From NCBI GenBank assembly GCA_016213675.1, contig JACQZW010000059.1, positions 16,208 to 80,207 of the forward strand: a stretch of 64,000 bases of DNA, given 5' to 3'. The notes beneath the pieces are model-generated. The model searched no databases and was not told the origin of the DNA. It was given only the letters and a program-made list of their open reading frames with translations. Below, piece by piece: positions 10,701 to 22,268 of the stretch (the stretch's first letter is position 1; every line of letters begins with the position of its first letter). A program made the position numbers and the translations under genes. This DNA is from Acidobacteriota bacterium (GTDB lineage Bacteria; Acidobacteriota; Thermoanaerobaculia; Thermoanaerobaculales; Thermoanaerobaculaceae).

Positions 10701-10737
10701 CACCGGCGACCCGACCACGATCCCGGGCAAGCAGTAG
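7729..10737 (+). CDS. Exported nonaheme c-type cytochrome
   Basis: Start ATG 7729 is chosen for its AAGAAGGAGGGGGGC ribosome site and because the signal peptide (residues about 1-31, ending GNALAVDP) follows directly. The 1002-residue protein has an Ig/PKD-like N-terminus. Nine CXXCH heme-binding motifs follow, at residues 273, 313, 371, 398, 434, 471, 517, 574 and 606. A C-terminal region of about 230 residues begins near YWAEIAAHLPG and has repeated beta-rich segments. The hemes imply electron transfer outside the cytoplasmic membrane, for example to an extracellular acceptor or within a respiratory complex. No partner reductase or porin gene adjoins. Its terminator is at 10760-10794. Confidence 0.9.
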   Translation: MRAIAENRQRAAMVLLLTAAVIGFAGNALAVDPVTVSVAVTGDPIPGATVTAKATVTISDGSTLQSIAWTQVSGPTATLSNTTTDTITAVLPGRQVFKEHLIETLEEPPITAAQLPPNVPPPPAEFPGGLQDRFGVVGINPFALEEAGAIGLKITVVTSSGTYDFSSAIHATMPWPTATGNRVVPIGLPVLLHGKLQTSYNWAMTAPTGSTATLTDAAGQSPEFTPDVAGTYAITVTNLADNSTVALNVIAGTWHGVITGQNADGRPVADITCRQCHAPGTPLDQFTPWMASGHAEIFTQNVNTPNGHYTESCTSCHSVGYNKSVANNGFDDAPDFAAMMASGLVTHGDPTNWTSILAQFPASAKLANIQCESCHGPQDGGGHPSLDGARANLSSDMCGTCHGEPLRHSRFQQWQLSGHANYELAGEEGTNTTCGKCHSAQGFLAWEKIGWSATAPITVDWTVDEVHPLTCATCHDPHAVGTTSGNASTNATVRIDGDTPTLMSGYAATDVGRGAICMTCHNGRRGLRNDANFNRADASRAPHVGPQADILMGQNLYFAQTGKRSYHSMIEDSCVTCHMESTPPPPDLSYNLGGTNHTFYASKDICNKCHPTINTNDVQAIVENKMASLQTEIEKALKGAMQAQIRAGNRIDLSGGVVVSAASDIVNVTFLESHGRQAVTVDLASGTTVEGIALNSVKVVPPAGAAKELYAVADPNIAKAGWNLISLHSDASKGVHNPGFVNSALDISLFALKSINAAAGNPAAGGGPGSGAGAVACSSPFVYWAEIAAHLPGVAPTQWRTDMVARNLGSQQAAVRFVLHQPTGNLEGTATIGGGAQQAFEDIVATLGGTNNKGSLEICSDQPLLVLGRIFNQAPTGTYGQFLDGHVADLGLTAGETASLIGLRQEIDRYRTNISVTNGGTIDAQASISLFDTAGNAITNFTITVPAGQVVQDIEPFKARANAPNLGWGFATVTVVSGKNVRTSASVIDAVTGDPTTIPGKQ

Positions 10738-10759
10738 ACCCGGTCCTCAAGCAGCACTC

Positions 10760-10794
10760 GGGGCGGCAGCGCAGGCTGCCGCCCCTTTCCTTTT
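10760..10794 (+). terminator. Intrinsic terminator of the cytochrome gene
   Basis: GGGGCGGCAG pairs with CTGCCGCCCC (10 bp, 6-nt loop), followed by TTTCCTTTT. This is a classical Rho-independent signal 22 bp after the stop codon. Confidence 0.85.
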
Positions 10795-10870
10795 CCCGAC
10801 TGGATCGACGCGAGATTCCAGGCGCACGAACGGCCGCCCACCGGCGGCCGCTGCGTGAGAGGCTCGGAGA

Positions 10871-10898
10871 CGTCCCGCGTCCCCTGTCCCCGGTCCCC
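10871..10898 (-). repeat. Heptamer array, 4 x 7 bp
   Basis: On the minus strand four consecutive 7-bp units occur, the first two GGGGACC, GGGGACA, with GGGG recurring every 7 nt and the last unit variant. The array sits between the cytochrome terminator and the 3' end of the 10913 gene. See the finding on heptamer arrays. Confidence 0.7.
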
Positions 10899-10912
10899 TG
10901 CTCTTGAGGCCG

Positions 10913-11485
10913 CTACTCCTCCTCGTCCTCGATTTCGGGGAGCTCGTAGAGCCGCAGCTCGGTCCCGGTCGGGACCAGGGCGACACGGCCGTGCTGCTTG
11001 ACCATGTCGTCGGCCGGCCACGCCTTGCCGTCCGGGCCGAACGGGCGGAACCCCCACGGCAGCTCGACCTCTTCGCCCGGTGCCAGCCACTCGGGAACGA
11101 TCAGCTCGGCGCACTCGTCGTCCTCGGGCACCTTGTCGAAGTGGATCTCGGCGGCGGCGCGGGTCTCGATGAGCTTGGCGTCCTCCGCCTCGGCGGCCGC
11201 GATCTCGATCTGGTCGCCGACGACGTCCTCGAGGGCGTCCTTGGCCGCCTCGAGGTACTCCGCCGGACCGGTGAGCTCGGCGAAGATGTTGAGGTGGTAC
11301 GTCGTGCCCTCGAGGGCATCGGTGGTGCCGAGCCACACCTCGACGGCCTTGCCGGGGTCGTCCTCCGGCTCGAGGGTGACCGACCTGCCGAAGAGGCGGT
11401 CGCGTGCCGAAAGCGCGGCCAGGAGCTGCTCGGGGGTCGCGGCGGGAAGCTCCAGCTCCCAGCCGTGCTCGATGGTCTTGCTCAT
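10913..11485 (-). CDS. Acidic hypothetical protein, 190 aa
   Basis: Starts MSKTIEHGWELELPAATPEQ at ATG 11485, with GGGAGA upstream. The open frame extends further but that extension is low-complexity Arg/Gly. The protein is strongly acidic, rich in Glu, Ala and Asp, and ends LPEIEDEEE. It has no signal peptide, membrane helix or motif I recognise. It lies downstream of carB on the same strand, separated by 144 bp. A cytoplasmic role is likely but function is unknown. Confidence 0.72.
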   Translation of the reverse strand: MSKTIEHGWELELPAATPEQLLAALSARDRLFGRSVTLEPEDDPGKAVEVWLGTTDALEGTTYHLNIFAELTGPAEYLEAAKDALEDVVGDQIEIAAAEAEDAKLIETRAAAEIHFDKVPEDDECAELIVPEWLAPGEEVELPWGFRPFGPDGKAWPADDMVKQHGRVALVPTGTELRLYELPEIEDEEE

Positions 11486-11629
11486 GCGGTTCTCCCTGCC
11501 GCGCCGTCGTCTCACGCGGCCCGCAGAGCCTACACGAAGCGCCGCTCCCCCGAAAGCCCCTCCCCCCACCCAGTCAAGGACGAAGCGTGAACGACGAGGA
11601 CCCGGCCTCCCGGTTCACTCTCTTCACTC

Positions 11630-16122
<4,493 letters not shown>

Positions 16123-16175
16123 CGGGCCGGCAGGATATCCGACCCGCGCACCGTTGCCAACGGCGTGACGCGACA

Positions 16176-16631
16176 CTACAGCCCGCTCCGGGGACCCATG
16201 AGCGCCGCGAGCCGGCGCGCCGTCACGTCGCGGGCGTTGCGGCCCTCGAGCGCCACCATGATGGTGTCGTCGCCGGCCACCGTGCCGACCACACCGGGAA
16301 GGGTGAGGCTGTCGATCGCCAGCGCGGTGCCCGACGCCTCGCCGGGCGGCGTCTTGAGCACGAGCAGGTTGTCGCCGGCGCGGGTGATCGACAGGAGGAA
16401 CTCGCTGATCCTCGCCTCCATCGGGTTCCGCGCCGGACGTTCGGGCGGCGGCAGCGCGTAGCGTCCCGCCGCCTTGACCAGGCCGAGCGCGGCGACGTCG
16501 CGCGACACCGAGGCCTGGCTCGCCTCGACTCGGTGCCGGCGCAGCGCCGCGACCAGTTCGTCCTGGGTCTCCACCGCGCCGTTGGCGATCACCTTGAGGA
16601 TCAGCTCTCGCCTCCGCCGGACGCTCCGCAT
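16176..16631 (-). CDS. argR: Arginine repressor ArgR
   Basis: A 151-residue ArgR-family regulator. The N-terminal winged helix (RRELILKVIANGAVETQDELV ... ASQASVSRDVAALGL) binds ARG boxes. The C-terminal oligomerisation and arginine-binding domain contains PGVVGTVAGDDTIMVALEG. Start ATG 16631 follows a strong AAGGAGGT site and overlaps the argH stop by one base (TGATG). Being inside the operon whose promoter carries an ARG-box-like palindrome (25695-25726), it is probably autoregulated and represses the operon when arginine is high. Confidence 0.94.
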   Translation of the reverse strand: MRSVRRRRELILKVIANGAVETQDELVAALRRHRVEASQASVSRDVAALGLVKAAGRYALPPPERPARNPMEARISEFLLSITRAGDNLLVLKTPPGEASGTALAIDSLTLPGVVGTVAGDDTIMVALEGRNARDVTARRLAALMGPRSGL

Positions 16632-17998
16632 CACCCACCTCCTTCGTCGCCGGTCAGCCCCGCGAGGGCGGCCGCGAACGCAGCGCGACGGCGCTCGAGC
16701 CCGCGTCGCCGCGTCCTGATCGCCGTTCCCAGCTCGCCCAACCCGAGGTTGCCCGCGCCCCCGGCGTGCGTCCGGGCGGCGAGGATCTCGTCCGTGCCCA
16801 GCGGCGGCGGGTGCACGCCGTCGCGTACCTCGGCAGCCACCGCGCGGTAGGCGGCCCGGAACGGCTCGCCGCCGCGCACCCGCCGCAGCACCTCGTCGGT
16901 GGCGAGGACGTCGCCCCCGACTGCGGCCGCACACACCTCCCGGTTTACGCCCAGCTTGGGGATTGCGAACGACGTCATCGTCAGCATCCCCTCGGCGGTG
17001 TTGAGCCCCCGCATCAGTGGGCCCTTCAGCATCTGGAGGTCGCGGTGGTAACCGCTCGGCAGCTTCCCGGCCACCGCCATCGCCTCGTGCAGGCACCCCT
17101 CGATCACCCCGGCGCGCGCCCGCGTCAGCTCGAAGACGTCCGGGTTCCGCTTTTGCGGCATGATGCTCGAGCCGGTGGCCAGCTCCGCCGGCAGCTCGAG
17201 GAAGCCGAACTCCTCGGACGAGAAGAGGATCACGTCGAAGGCGAGCTTGCCGAGGTCGTAGCCGATCTGCCAGAGCGCCGCGAGCACGGCGACGTCGAGC
17301 TTGCCCCGCGACGGCTGCACCGCGGTGACGTTGTGCTGCACGGCTGCGAAGCCGAGCCGTCTCGCGACCAGGGCGCGGTCGAGCGGCAGCGGGACGCCGA
17401 ACCCGGCGGCCGAGCCGAGCGGCGAGCGGTCGACGAGCCGAAGGGCGGCCTCCAGCGGCTCGAGGTCGTCGAGCAACGCCTCGGCGAAGCCGGCCGCCCA
17501 CAGCCCCACGCTGGAGGGCATCGCCCGTCGCTGGTGGGTGTAGCCGGGCCACACGACCCGCCGGTGCCGGCGGGCGAGGTCGACGAGAGCCTGGGACGTG
17601 TCGAGCAGGCGACCGGTCACCGCGAGCAGGCGGTCCTTGACGTAGAGCCTGAGGTCGACGAGCACCTGGTCGTTGCGTGACCGGCCGGTGTGGACCTTCT
17701 CGCCCAGCTCGCCGAGGTCGCGGACGAGGCGGCGCTCCAGTGCCGTGTGGACGTCCTCATCGCCGGCCGTGACGGTCAGGGCACCGCTGCGCGCGTCGGC
17801 GAGCGCCCGGCGCAGCGCGGCCCGCAGGCGCTCGTGCTCGTCGGCGCCGAGGATGCCGGCCGCGGCCAGGCCCTCGGCGTGACCCAGCGTGCCGACGATG
17901 TCCCACTCGACGAGCCGTCGGTCCCACACCCGGTCGTCGCCCGCCGTGTACGCCGCCACCTCTCCCGCCAGCTTCCCACCCCACAGGGTCTCGCTCAT
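16631..17998 (-). CDS. argH: Argininosuccinate lyase
   Basis: Splits argininosuccinate into arginine and fumarate, the last step of the pathway. The fumarase/aspartase-superfamily signature GSSIMPQKRNPD is at residues 276-287 and TGRSRNDQ at 104-111; 455 aa is a normal length. Start ATG 17998 (MSETLWGGKL) overlaps the stop of the upstream deacetylase by ATGA. The frame opens further upstream but not with family sequence. Confidence 0.96.
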   Translation of the reverse strand: MSETLWGGKLAGEVAAYTAGDDRVWDRRLVEWDIVGTLGHAEGLAAAGILGADEHERLRAALRRALADARSGALTVTAGDEDVHTALERRLVRDLGELGEKVHTGRSRNDQVLVDLRLYVKDRLLAVTGRLLDTSQALVDLARRHRRVVWPGYTHQRRAMPSSVGLWAAGFAEALLDDLEPLEAALRLVDRSPLGSAAGFGVPLPLDRALVARRLGFAAVQHNVTAVQPSRGKLDVAVLAALWQIGYDLGKLAFDVILFSSEEFGFLELPAELATGSSIMPQKRNPDVFELTRARAGVIEGCLHEAMAVAGKLPSGYHRDLQMLKGPLMRGLNTAEGMLTMTSFAIPKLGVNREVCAAAVGGDVLATDEVLRRVRGGEPFRAAYRAVAAEVRDGVHPPPLGTDEILAARTHAGGAGNLGLGELGTAIRTRRRGLERRRAAFAAALAGLTGDEGGG

Positions 17999-19068
17999 CG
18001 CAGGTACTCCTCCGCGACGGCAGCGTACAGCGCCGCGCCGCGCCGCACCTCCCCCAGCTCGACCCACTCGTCGGCCGTGTGCGACACCCGGGAGTCGCCG
18101 GGGCCCAGCTTGACCGTGTCGACGTCGCGCAGGAACACCCAGTCCGAGCAGGTCGGCGACGCGAACGGCGCCGCGTCGGGGCGCACGACGCGCACGGCGG
18201 CCAGCAGCCGCGACCCGGCCGGCGTCTCGGCCGGCACCAAGCGGTCGGAGATCACCTCGACGACGGCGTGCTCCAGGTGGCCGCGGACCGCGTCGACGAC
18301 CTCCGCGTGGGAGTAGGCCGGGGTGGTGCGGACGTCGAGGACCGCTTCACAACGGGGCGGGGTGACGTTGCGTGCGATGCCGGCCTGGAGCATCGTCGGT
18401 GTCACAGCGACTTCGCCGAGCGCGGCGTGCGAGCGCTCGAGACGCAACCCGCCGAGCCGCACGAGGTCGTGCGCCGCGACCTCGATGGCGTTGGTCGGGC
18501 GCGGAAGGCGGCCGGCCGCCCAGCCGGCGTGGACCTGCTCGCCCATCCAGACCAGGCGGAGCAGGAGCTGGCCGCGCTGAGCGATGCACGGTTGGAGCGA
18601 GGTCGGCTCGCCGACGACCGCCGCGTCCGGCCGCCAGGGCAGCCGGCGCAGCGCCTCGGGCATCGTCGTGTCGCGGGTCTCCTCGCCGTAGGTCGCGAGC
18701 ACGACGAGGCGCCCGCTGACCGGTCCGCCGGCGGCCGCCAGCCCGGCGGCGGCGGCGGCCATCGCGGCGACCGACGCCTTGGCGTCCGCCGCGCCGCGGC
18801 CGATCAGACGGTCGCCGTCCCCGACCCCGGCGACGGGATCCACCGACCAGCCCTCGCCGGCGGGGACGGTGTCGAGGTGCGAGGCGAGGAGCAGCGTCGG
18901 CCCGGGGCGCCGGCCCTCCACGGTGAGACGCAGCGCCGCGTCGTCGTGCTCGACGGCCAGGCCGTGGCGCCTCGCCCACCCGGCGAGCAGCTCGGCGGCG
19001 CCGCCCTCGCTCCCCGATGGGCTCGGCGTCCGCACCAGCGCGAGCAGCAGCTCCACCGCGTCGATCAC
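17995..19068 (-). CDS. M20-family N-acyl-citrulline/ornithine deacylase (ArgE-like)
   Basis: A di-zinc M20 peptidase of 357 aa with the expected metal and catalytic motifs: ASHLDTVPAG, GRGAADAKASVAAM, YGEETRD and VVGEPTSL. The likely role is removing the N-acyl group after carbamoylation. Because the neighbouring carbamoyltransferase is of the N-acyl-ornithine type, the natural substrate should be N-succinyl- or N-acetyl-citrulline rather than acetylornithine. Start GTG 19068 (VIDAVELLLALVRTPSPSG) has GAGG upstream. It overlaps argH by 4 bp. LysK/ArgE-like substrates cannot be excluded from sequence alone. Confidence 0.85.
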   Translation of the reverse strand: MIDAVELLLALVRTPSPSGSEGGAAELLAGWARRHGLAVEHDDAALRLTVEGRRPGPTLLLASHLDTVPAGEGWSVDPVAGVGDGDRLIGRGAADAKASVAAMAAAAAGLAAAGGPVSGRLVVLATYGEETRDTTMPEALRRLPWRPDAAVVGEPTSLQPCIAQRGQLLLRLVWMGEQVHAGWAAGRLPRPTNAIEVAAHDLVRLGGLRLERSHAALGEVAVTPTMLQAGIARNVTPPRCEAVLDVRTTPAYSHAEVVDAVRGHLEHAVVEVISDRLVPAETPAGSRLLAAVRVVRPDAAPFASPTCSDWVFLRDVDTVKLGPGDSRVSHTADEWVELGEVRRGAALYAAVAEEYLR

Positions 19069-19082
19069 GTCCCGTGCCTCTC

Positions 19083-19107
19083 GGTGGGGCGGGGCTGGCC
19101 CCCGCCC
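19083..19107. repeat. REP-like palindromic G/C repeat, copy 1
   Basis: GGTGGGGCGGGG, a 4-nt turn, then CCCCCGCCC between argB and the deacetylase gene. Similar short G-run/C-run palindromes occur at 35555 and 44952. Confidence 0.4.
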
Positions 19108-19113
19108 ATCTCC

Positions 19114-19141
19114 TCGAGCCTCAAGCCCCAAGCCTCAAGCC
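19114..19141 (-). repeat. Heptamer array between argB and the argE-like gene
   Basis: Four minus-strand units: GGCTTGA, GGCTTGG, then GGCTTGA again and a GGCTCGA variant. Its first 24 bases are identical to the array at 44401, on the opposite strand and 25 kb away. Confidence 0.8.
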
Positions 19142-19144
19142 TCC

Positions 19145-20062
19145 TCACCGCTCCTCCGCGGCGTAGGCGGCGGCCTCGGCGCCGGCGACGATCATCGTCC
19201 CGCAGCCGTGCCCGGTGAACACCTCGACGAGCAGCGCGTCGGCGACGCGGCCGTCGATGATGTGGGTGCGACGCACGCCGCTCGCGACCGCTCGCAGGCA
19301 CGCCTCGACCTTCGGGCGCATGCCGCCGCGCAGGGCGCCCGAGGCGAGCAGCGACTCGAGGTCCTCGGGCCGGGCGAACGCCACCAGGCTCGACGGGTCC
19401 GTGACGTCACGCAGCACGCCCGGCGCGCCGGTGAGGAAGATCAGCTTCTTGGCCTTGATGGCGCTGGCGAGCGCCTCCGCGACGGTGTCCGCGTTGACGT
19501 TGAGCACGTTGCCGTCGCGGTCGGCGGCCAGCGAGGCGACCACCGGCACGTACCCCTGCGGCAGCAGCAGGTCGAGGAGCGCGGTGTCCACGCCCTCGAT
19601 GTCGCCGACCTCGCCGAAGCTGACCACGCGCTCGGCACCGGCGTCGTCGCGCATCGTGACCGGCGGCCGGCGTCGTGCCGTGACCAGCCCGGCGTCGATG
19701 CCCGACAGGCCGACCGCCCTGACCGACTGGCCGCGCAACGCCGCCAGCACGTCGACGTTGAGCTGCCCCGCGTAGACCATCTTGCACACCTCGAGCGCCT
19801 GCGGGCTGGTCACCCGCCGGCCGGCGACGATCTCCGGCTCGAAGCCCATCCGCCGCGACAGCTCGGAGGCCTGCGGGCCGCCGCCGTGGACCAGCACGAC
19901 GCGGATCGACAGCGACTCCAGCAACGCGACCTGGATCGCCACGTTGGCCAGCACCTTGGGGTCGGCGAGCACCTCGCCGCCCAGCTTGACGACGAACGTC
20001 TGGTCGCGGTACAGCCGCGTGTAGTCGAGGGCTTCTTTCAGCCCCTGCACGAGATCGGTCAT
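19145..20062 (-). CDS. argB: Acetyl/acylglutamate kinase
   Basis: Phosphorylates the gamma-carboxyl of N-acylglutamate. An amino-acid-kinase fold protein of 305 aa, with FVVKLGGEVL, VVLVHGGGPQ and the conserved NVNADTVA segment. Start ATG 20062 (MTDLVQGLKEALDYTR) overlaps the upstream carbamoyltransferase stop by ATGA, implying translational coupling. If the pathway uses succinylated intermediates, this kinase must accept N-succinylglutamate; the family name does not settle that. Confidence 0.94.
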   Translation of the reverse strand: MTDLVQGLKEALDYTRLYRDQTFVVKLGGEVLADPKVLANVAIQVALLESLSIRVVLVHGGGPQASELSRRMGFEPEIVAGRRVTSPQALEVCKMVYAGQLNVDVLAALRGQSVRAVGLSGIDAGLVTARRRPPVTMRDDAGAERVVSFGEVGDIEGVDTALLDLLLPQGYVPVVASLAADRDGNVLNVNADTVAEALASAIKAKKLIFLTGAPGVLRDVTDPSSLVAFARPEDLESLLASGALRGGMRPKVEACLRAVASGVRRTHIIDGRVADALLVEVFTGHGCGTMIVAGAEAAAYAAEER

Positions 20063-21075
20063 GAAAGCCCTCCCAATAGGTCGAGCAACAGTGCCCTCTG
20101 GGCGTGGAGGCGGTTCTCCGCCTGGTCGGTGACGACCGACCACGGGCCGTCCAGGACGCCGTCGGTGACGATCACGTTGCGGCGGACCGGCAGGCAGTGC
20201 ATGAAGATCCCCTGCCCGCCCCGGGTCGCGCCCATCCGTGCCTCGTCGACCCGCCACGAGCGGAACGGCGCCCGCACCTCGGCCTCGGCCGACGGGTTGC
20301 CGAAGCAGGCCAGGCTCCCCCAGCTCTTGGCGTAGACCGCGTCGGCGCCGGCGATCGCCTCGTCGATGTCGTGGGTCACCTTCACGGTGCCACCGTTGCG
20401 CGCCGCGACCGCCTCGATCGCCGCCATGTCGTCGGCGTCCAGCTCGAACCCCGGCGGGTGGGCGATCGTCACCTCCATGCCGAGCCGCGCCGCGTCGATC
20501 GCCGCCGACACCGGGACCGCCGTGGGCAGCGCCTTGGGGTGCCACGCCCAGGTGAGAACGAACCTCTTGCCCTTAGGCTCCCCGAGCTTCTCCTGGAGCG
20601 TGAGCGCGTCGGCCAACCCCTGGCACGGGTGGCGCCGCGCCGACTCGAAGTTGATCACCGGCACCCCGGCGTGCGCCGCGAAGCCGCGCACCACCTCGTC
20701 GCGCCGCGCCTCGGCCCAGGTCGCCGCCCTCGGGAACGAGCGCACGCCGAGGGCGTCGGCGTAGCGGCCGAGGACCCGGGCCGCCTCGACGAGGTGCTCG
20801 ACGGTGTCGCCGTCCATCACCGCGCCGGGCCTCGTCTCGATCGCCCAGGAGCCCTTGCCGGGCTCGAGACACACGGCGTGGCCGCCGTGCCTGAGCATCG
20901 CCACCTCGAACGACGTCCGGGTGCGCAGCGATGGGTCGAAGAAGATCATCGCCAGGACCTTGCCGGCCAGCGAGCCGGACGCCTCGCCGCGCTTGAGGCG
21001 CGCCGCGTGGGCCAGGAGCGCCAGGATCGCCTCGTCCGACCACTCGTCGGTGGCGAGGAAGTCGCGTTTCGTCAT
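20059..21075 (-). CDS. argF': N-acyl-L-ornithine carbamoyltransferase (acetyl-/succinylornithine type)
   Basis: A 338-residue transcarbamylase with the carbamoyl-phosphate motif SLRTRTSFE (residues 49-57), HPCQ and HCLPVRRN. Several long segments resemble Xanthomonas N-acetylornithine and Bacteroides N-succinylornithine transcarbamylases as I remember them (FFDPSLRTRTSFE, VMDGDTVEHLVEA, YAKSWGSLACFGN), rather than ordinary OTCase. At the known specificity position the Xanthomonas enzyme has Glu92 and the Bacteroides enzyme Pro; here it is Val92. This favours N-succinylornithine, by inference. ATGA overlaps both neighbours. Product: N-acyl-citrulline. Confidence 0.9.
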   Translation of the reverse strand: MTKRDFLATDEWSDEAILALLAHAARLKRGEASGSLAGKVLAMIFFDPSLRTRTSFEVAMLRHGGHAVCLEPGKGSWAIETRPGAVMDGDTVEHLVEAARVLGRYADALGVRSFPRAATWAEARRDEVVRGFAAHAGVPVINFESARRHPCQGLADALTLQEKLGEPKGKRFVLTWAWHPKALPTAVPVSAAIDAARLGMEVTIAHPPGFELDADDMAAIEAVAARNGGTVKVTHDIDEAIAGADAVYAKSWGSLACFGNPSAEAEVRAPFRSWRVDEARMGATRGGQGIFMHCLPVRRNVIVTDGVLDGPWSVVTDQAENRLHAQRALLLDLLGGLS

Positions 21076-22268
21076 GACAGCACCTCTTTCAGGACCTGCA
21101 CGAACTCGTCGGCCTCGGCCTCGGTGAGGACCAGCGGCGGGAGCAGGCGCAGGACCCGCGGGTCCTCGGCCGAGCCGACGAGCACCCCACGCTCGAACAG
21201 CGCCTGCTGCACGGGCTTCGCGGGCCGGTCGAGGACCACGCCGAGCAGGAGGCCGCGCCCCTGCACCCGGATCACTCCGGGAAGCGTGACGAGGGCATCG
21301 CGCAGGCGGCGCTCCAGCGCTCCGGCGCGGTCGGCAAGACCCTCGTCCCGCAGCACCTCGAGATTGGCCACGGCAGCCGCGCACGGCACCGGCCCGCCGC
21401 CGAACGTCGTGCCCATGTCGCCGCTCCCGATCCCCTCGGCGACGTGCTCGGCGATCAGCGCCGCGCCCATCGGCAAGCCGCCCGCGATCCCCTTGGCCAG
21501 CGTCAGCACGTCGGGCAGCACGCCGTAGGCCTGGGCGGCGGTGAAGGCGCCGGTGCGCCCGCAGCCGCATTGCACCTCGTCGAACACCAGCACGGCGCCG
21601 GCGAGGTCGCAGGCGCGGCGCGCGGCGCGGAGGAACGCCGGGCTGCAGTCGCGCGCCCCGGCGAGCCCCTGCACCGGCTCGACGATCACCGCGGCGATGG
21701 TGTCGTCGACGAGCCGTGACAGTGCCGCCGCGTCGTCGAACGGGCACACCGCCGTCATCCCGAGCAGCGCCCGGCCGGCCTCGGAGGTCGCCGCCAGCTC
21801 GCGGTAGTGCGCGATGCCGGAAACCGCCAGGGTGGCCAGCGAGCGTCCGTGGAACCCGCCCTCGACGGTGACGACCCGGGCGCGCCCGGTCGTGCGCCGG
21901 GCGAGCGACCGCGCAGCCTCGTTGGCCTCGGCGCCGGAGTTGACCAGGAACACCCGGTCCAGGCCCCGGGGCGCCAGCTCGGCGAGGAGCGTGAACAGCC
22001 TGTCGCGCACTACGAGCGGCACGGCGTTGGAGTAGAACAGGAGGGCGTCGGCTTGCGCGCAGATCGCGGCGACGACCTCCGGGTGGCAGTGGCCGGTGAG
22101 CGCCACGGCGTGCCCGCCGTACATGTCGAGGAACCGCCGGCCGGCGGCGTCCCACAGCTCCGAGGCACGGCCGCGCACCGGCTCGAGCGGCAGCCGCCCG
22201 AAGACCGGCAGCTCGTTCGGATGTGGCGAGCCCGCGGCCCGTGCCTTGTGGCCCGTGTCCTTCAGCAT
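21072..22268 (-). CDS. argD: Acyl-ornithine aminotransferase
   Basis: A class III PLP aminotransferase of 398 aa that converts N-acylglutamate semialdehyde to N-acylornithine. Conserved features are NSGAEANEAA, FHGRS, FDEVQCGCGRTG and the Schiff-base lysine in LTLAKGIAGGLPMGA. Start ATG 22268 (MLKDTGHKAR) lies 7 bp inside the end of argC, and the stop overlaps the next gene's ATG. Confidence 0.94.
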   Translation of the reverse strand: MLKDTGHKARAAGSPHPNELPVFGRLPLEPVRGRASELWDAAGRRFLDMYGGHAVALTGHCHPEVVAAICAQADALLFYSNAVPLVVRDRLFTLLAELAPRGLDRVFLVNSGAEANEAARSLARRTTGRARVVTVEGGFHGRSLATLAVSGIAHYRELAATSEAGRALLGMTAVCPFDDAAALSRLVDDTIAAVIVEPVQGLAGARDCSPAFLRAARRACDLAGAVLVFDEVQCGCGRTGAFTAAQAYGVLPDVLTLAKGIAGGLPMGAALIAEHVAEGIGSGDMGTTFGGGPVPCAAAVANLEVLRDEGLADRAGALERRLRDALVTLPGVIRVQGRGLLLGVVLDRPAKPVQQALFERGVLVGSAEDPRVLRLLPPLVLTEAEADEFVQVLKEVLS

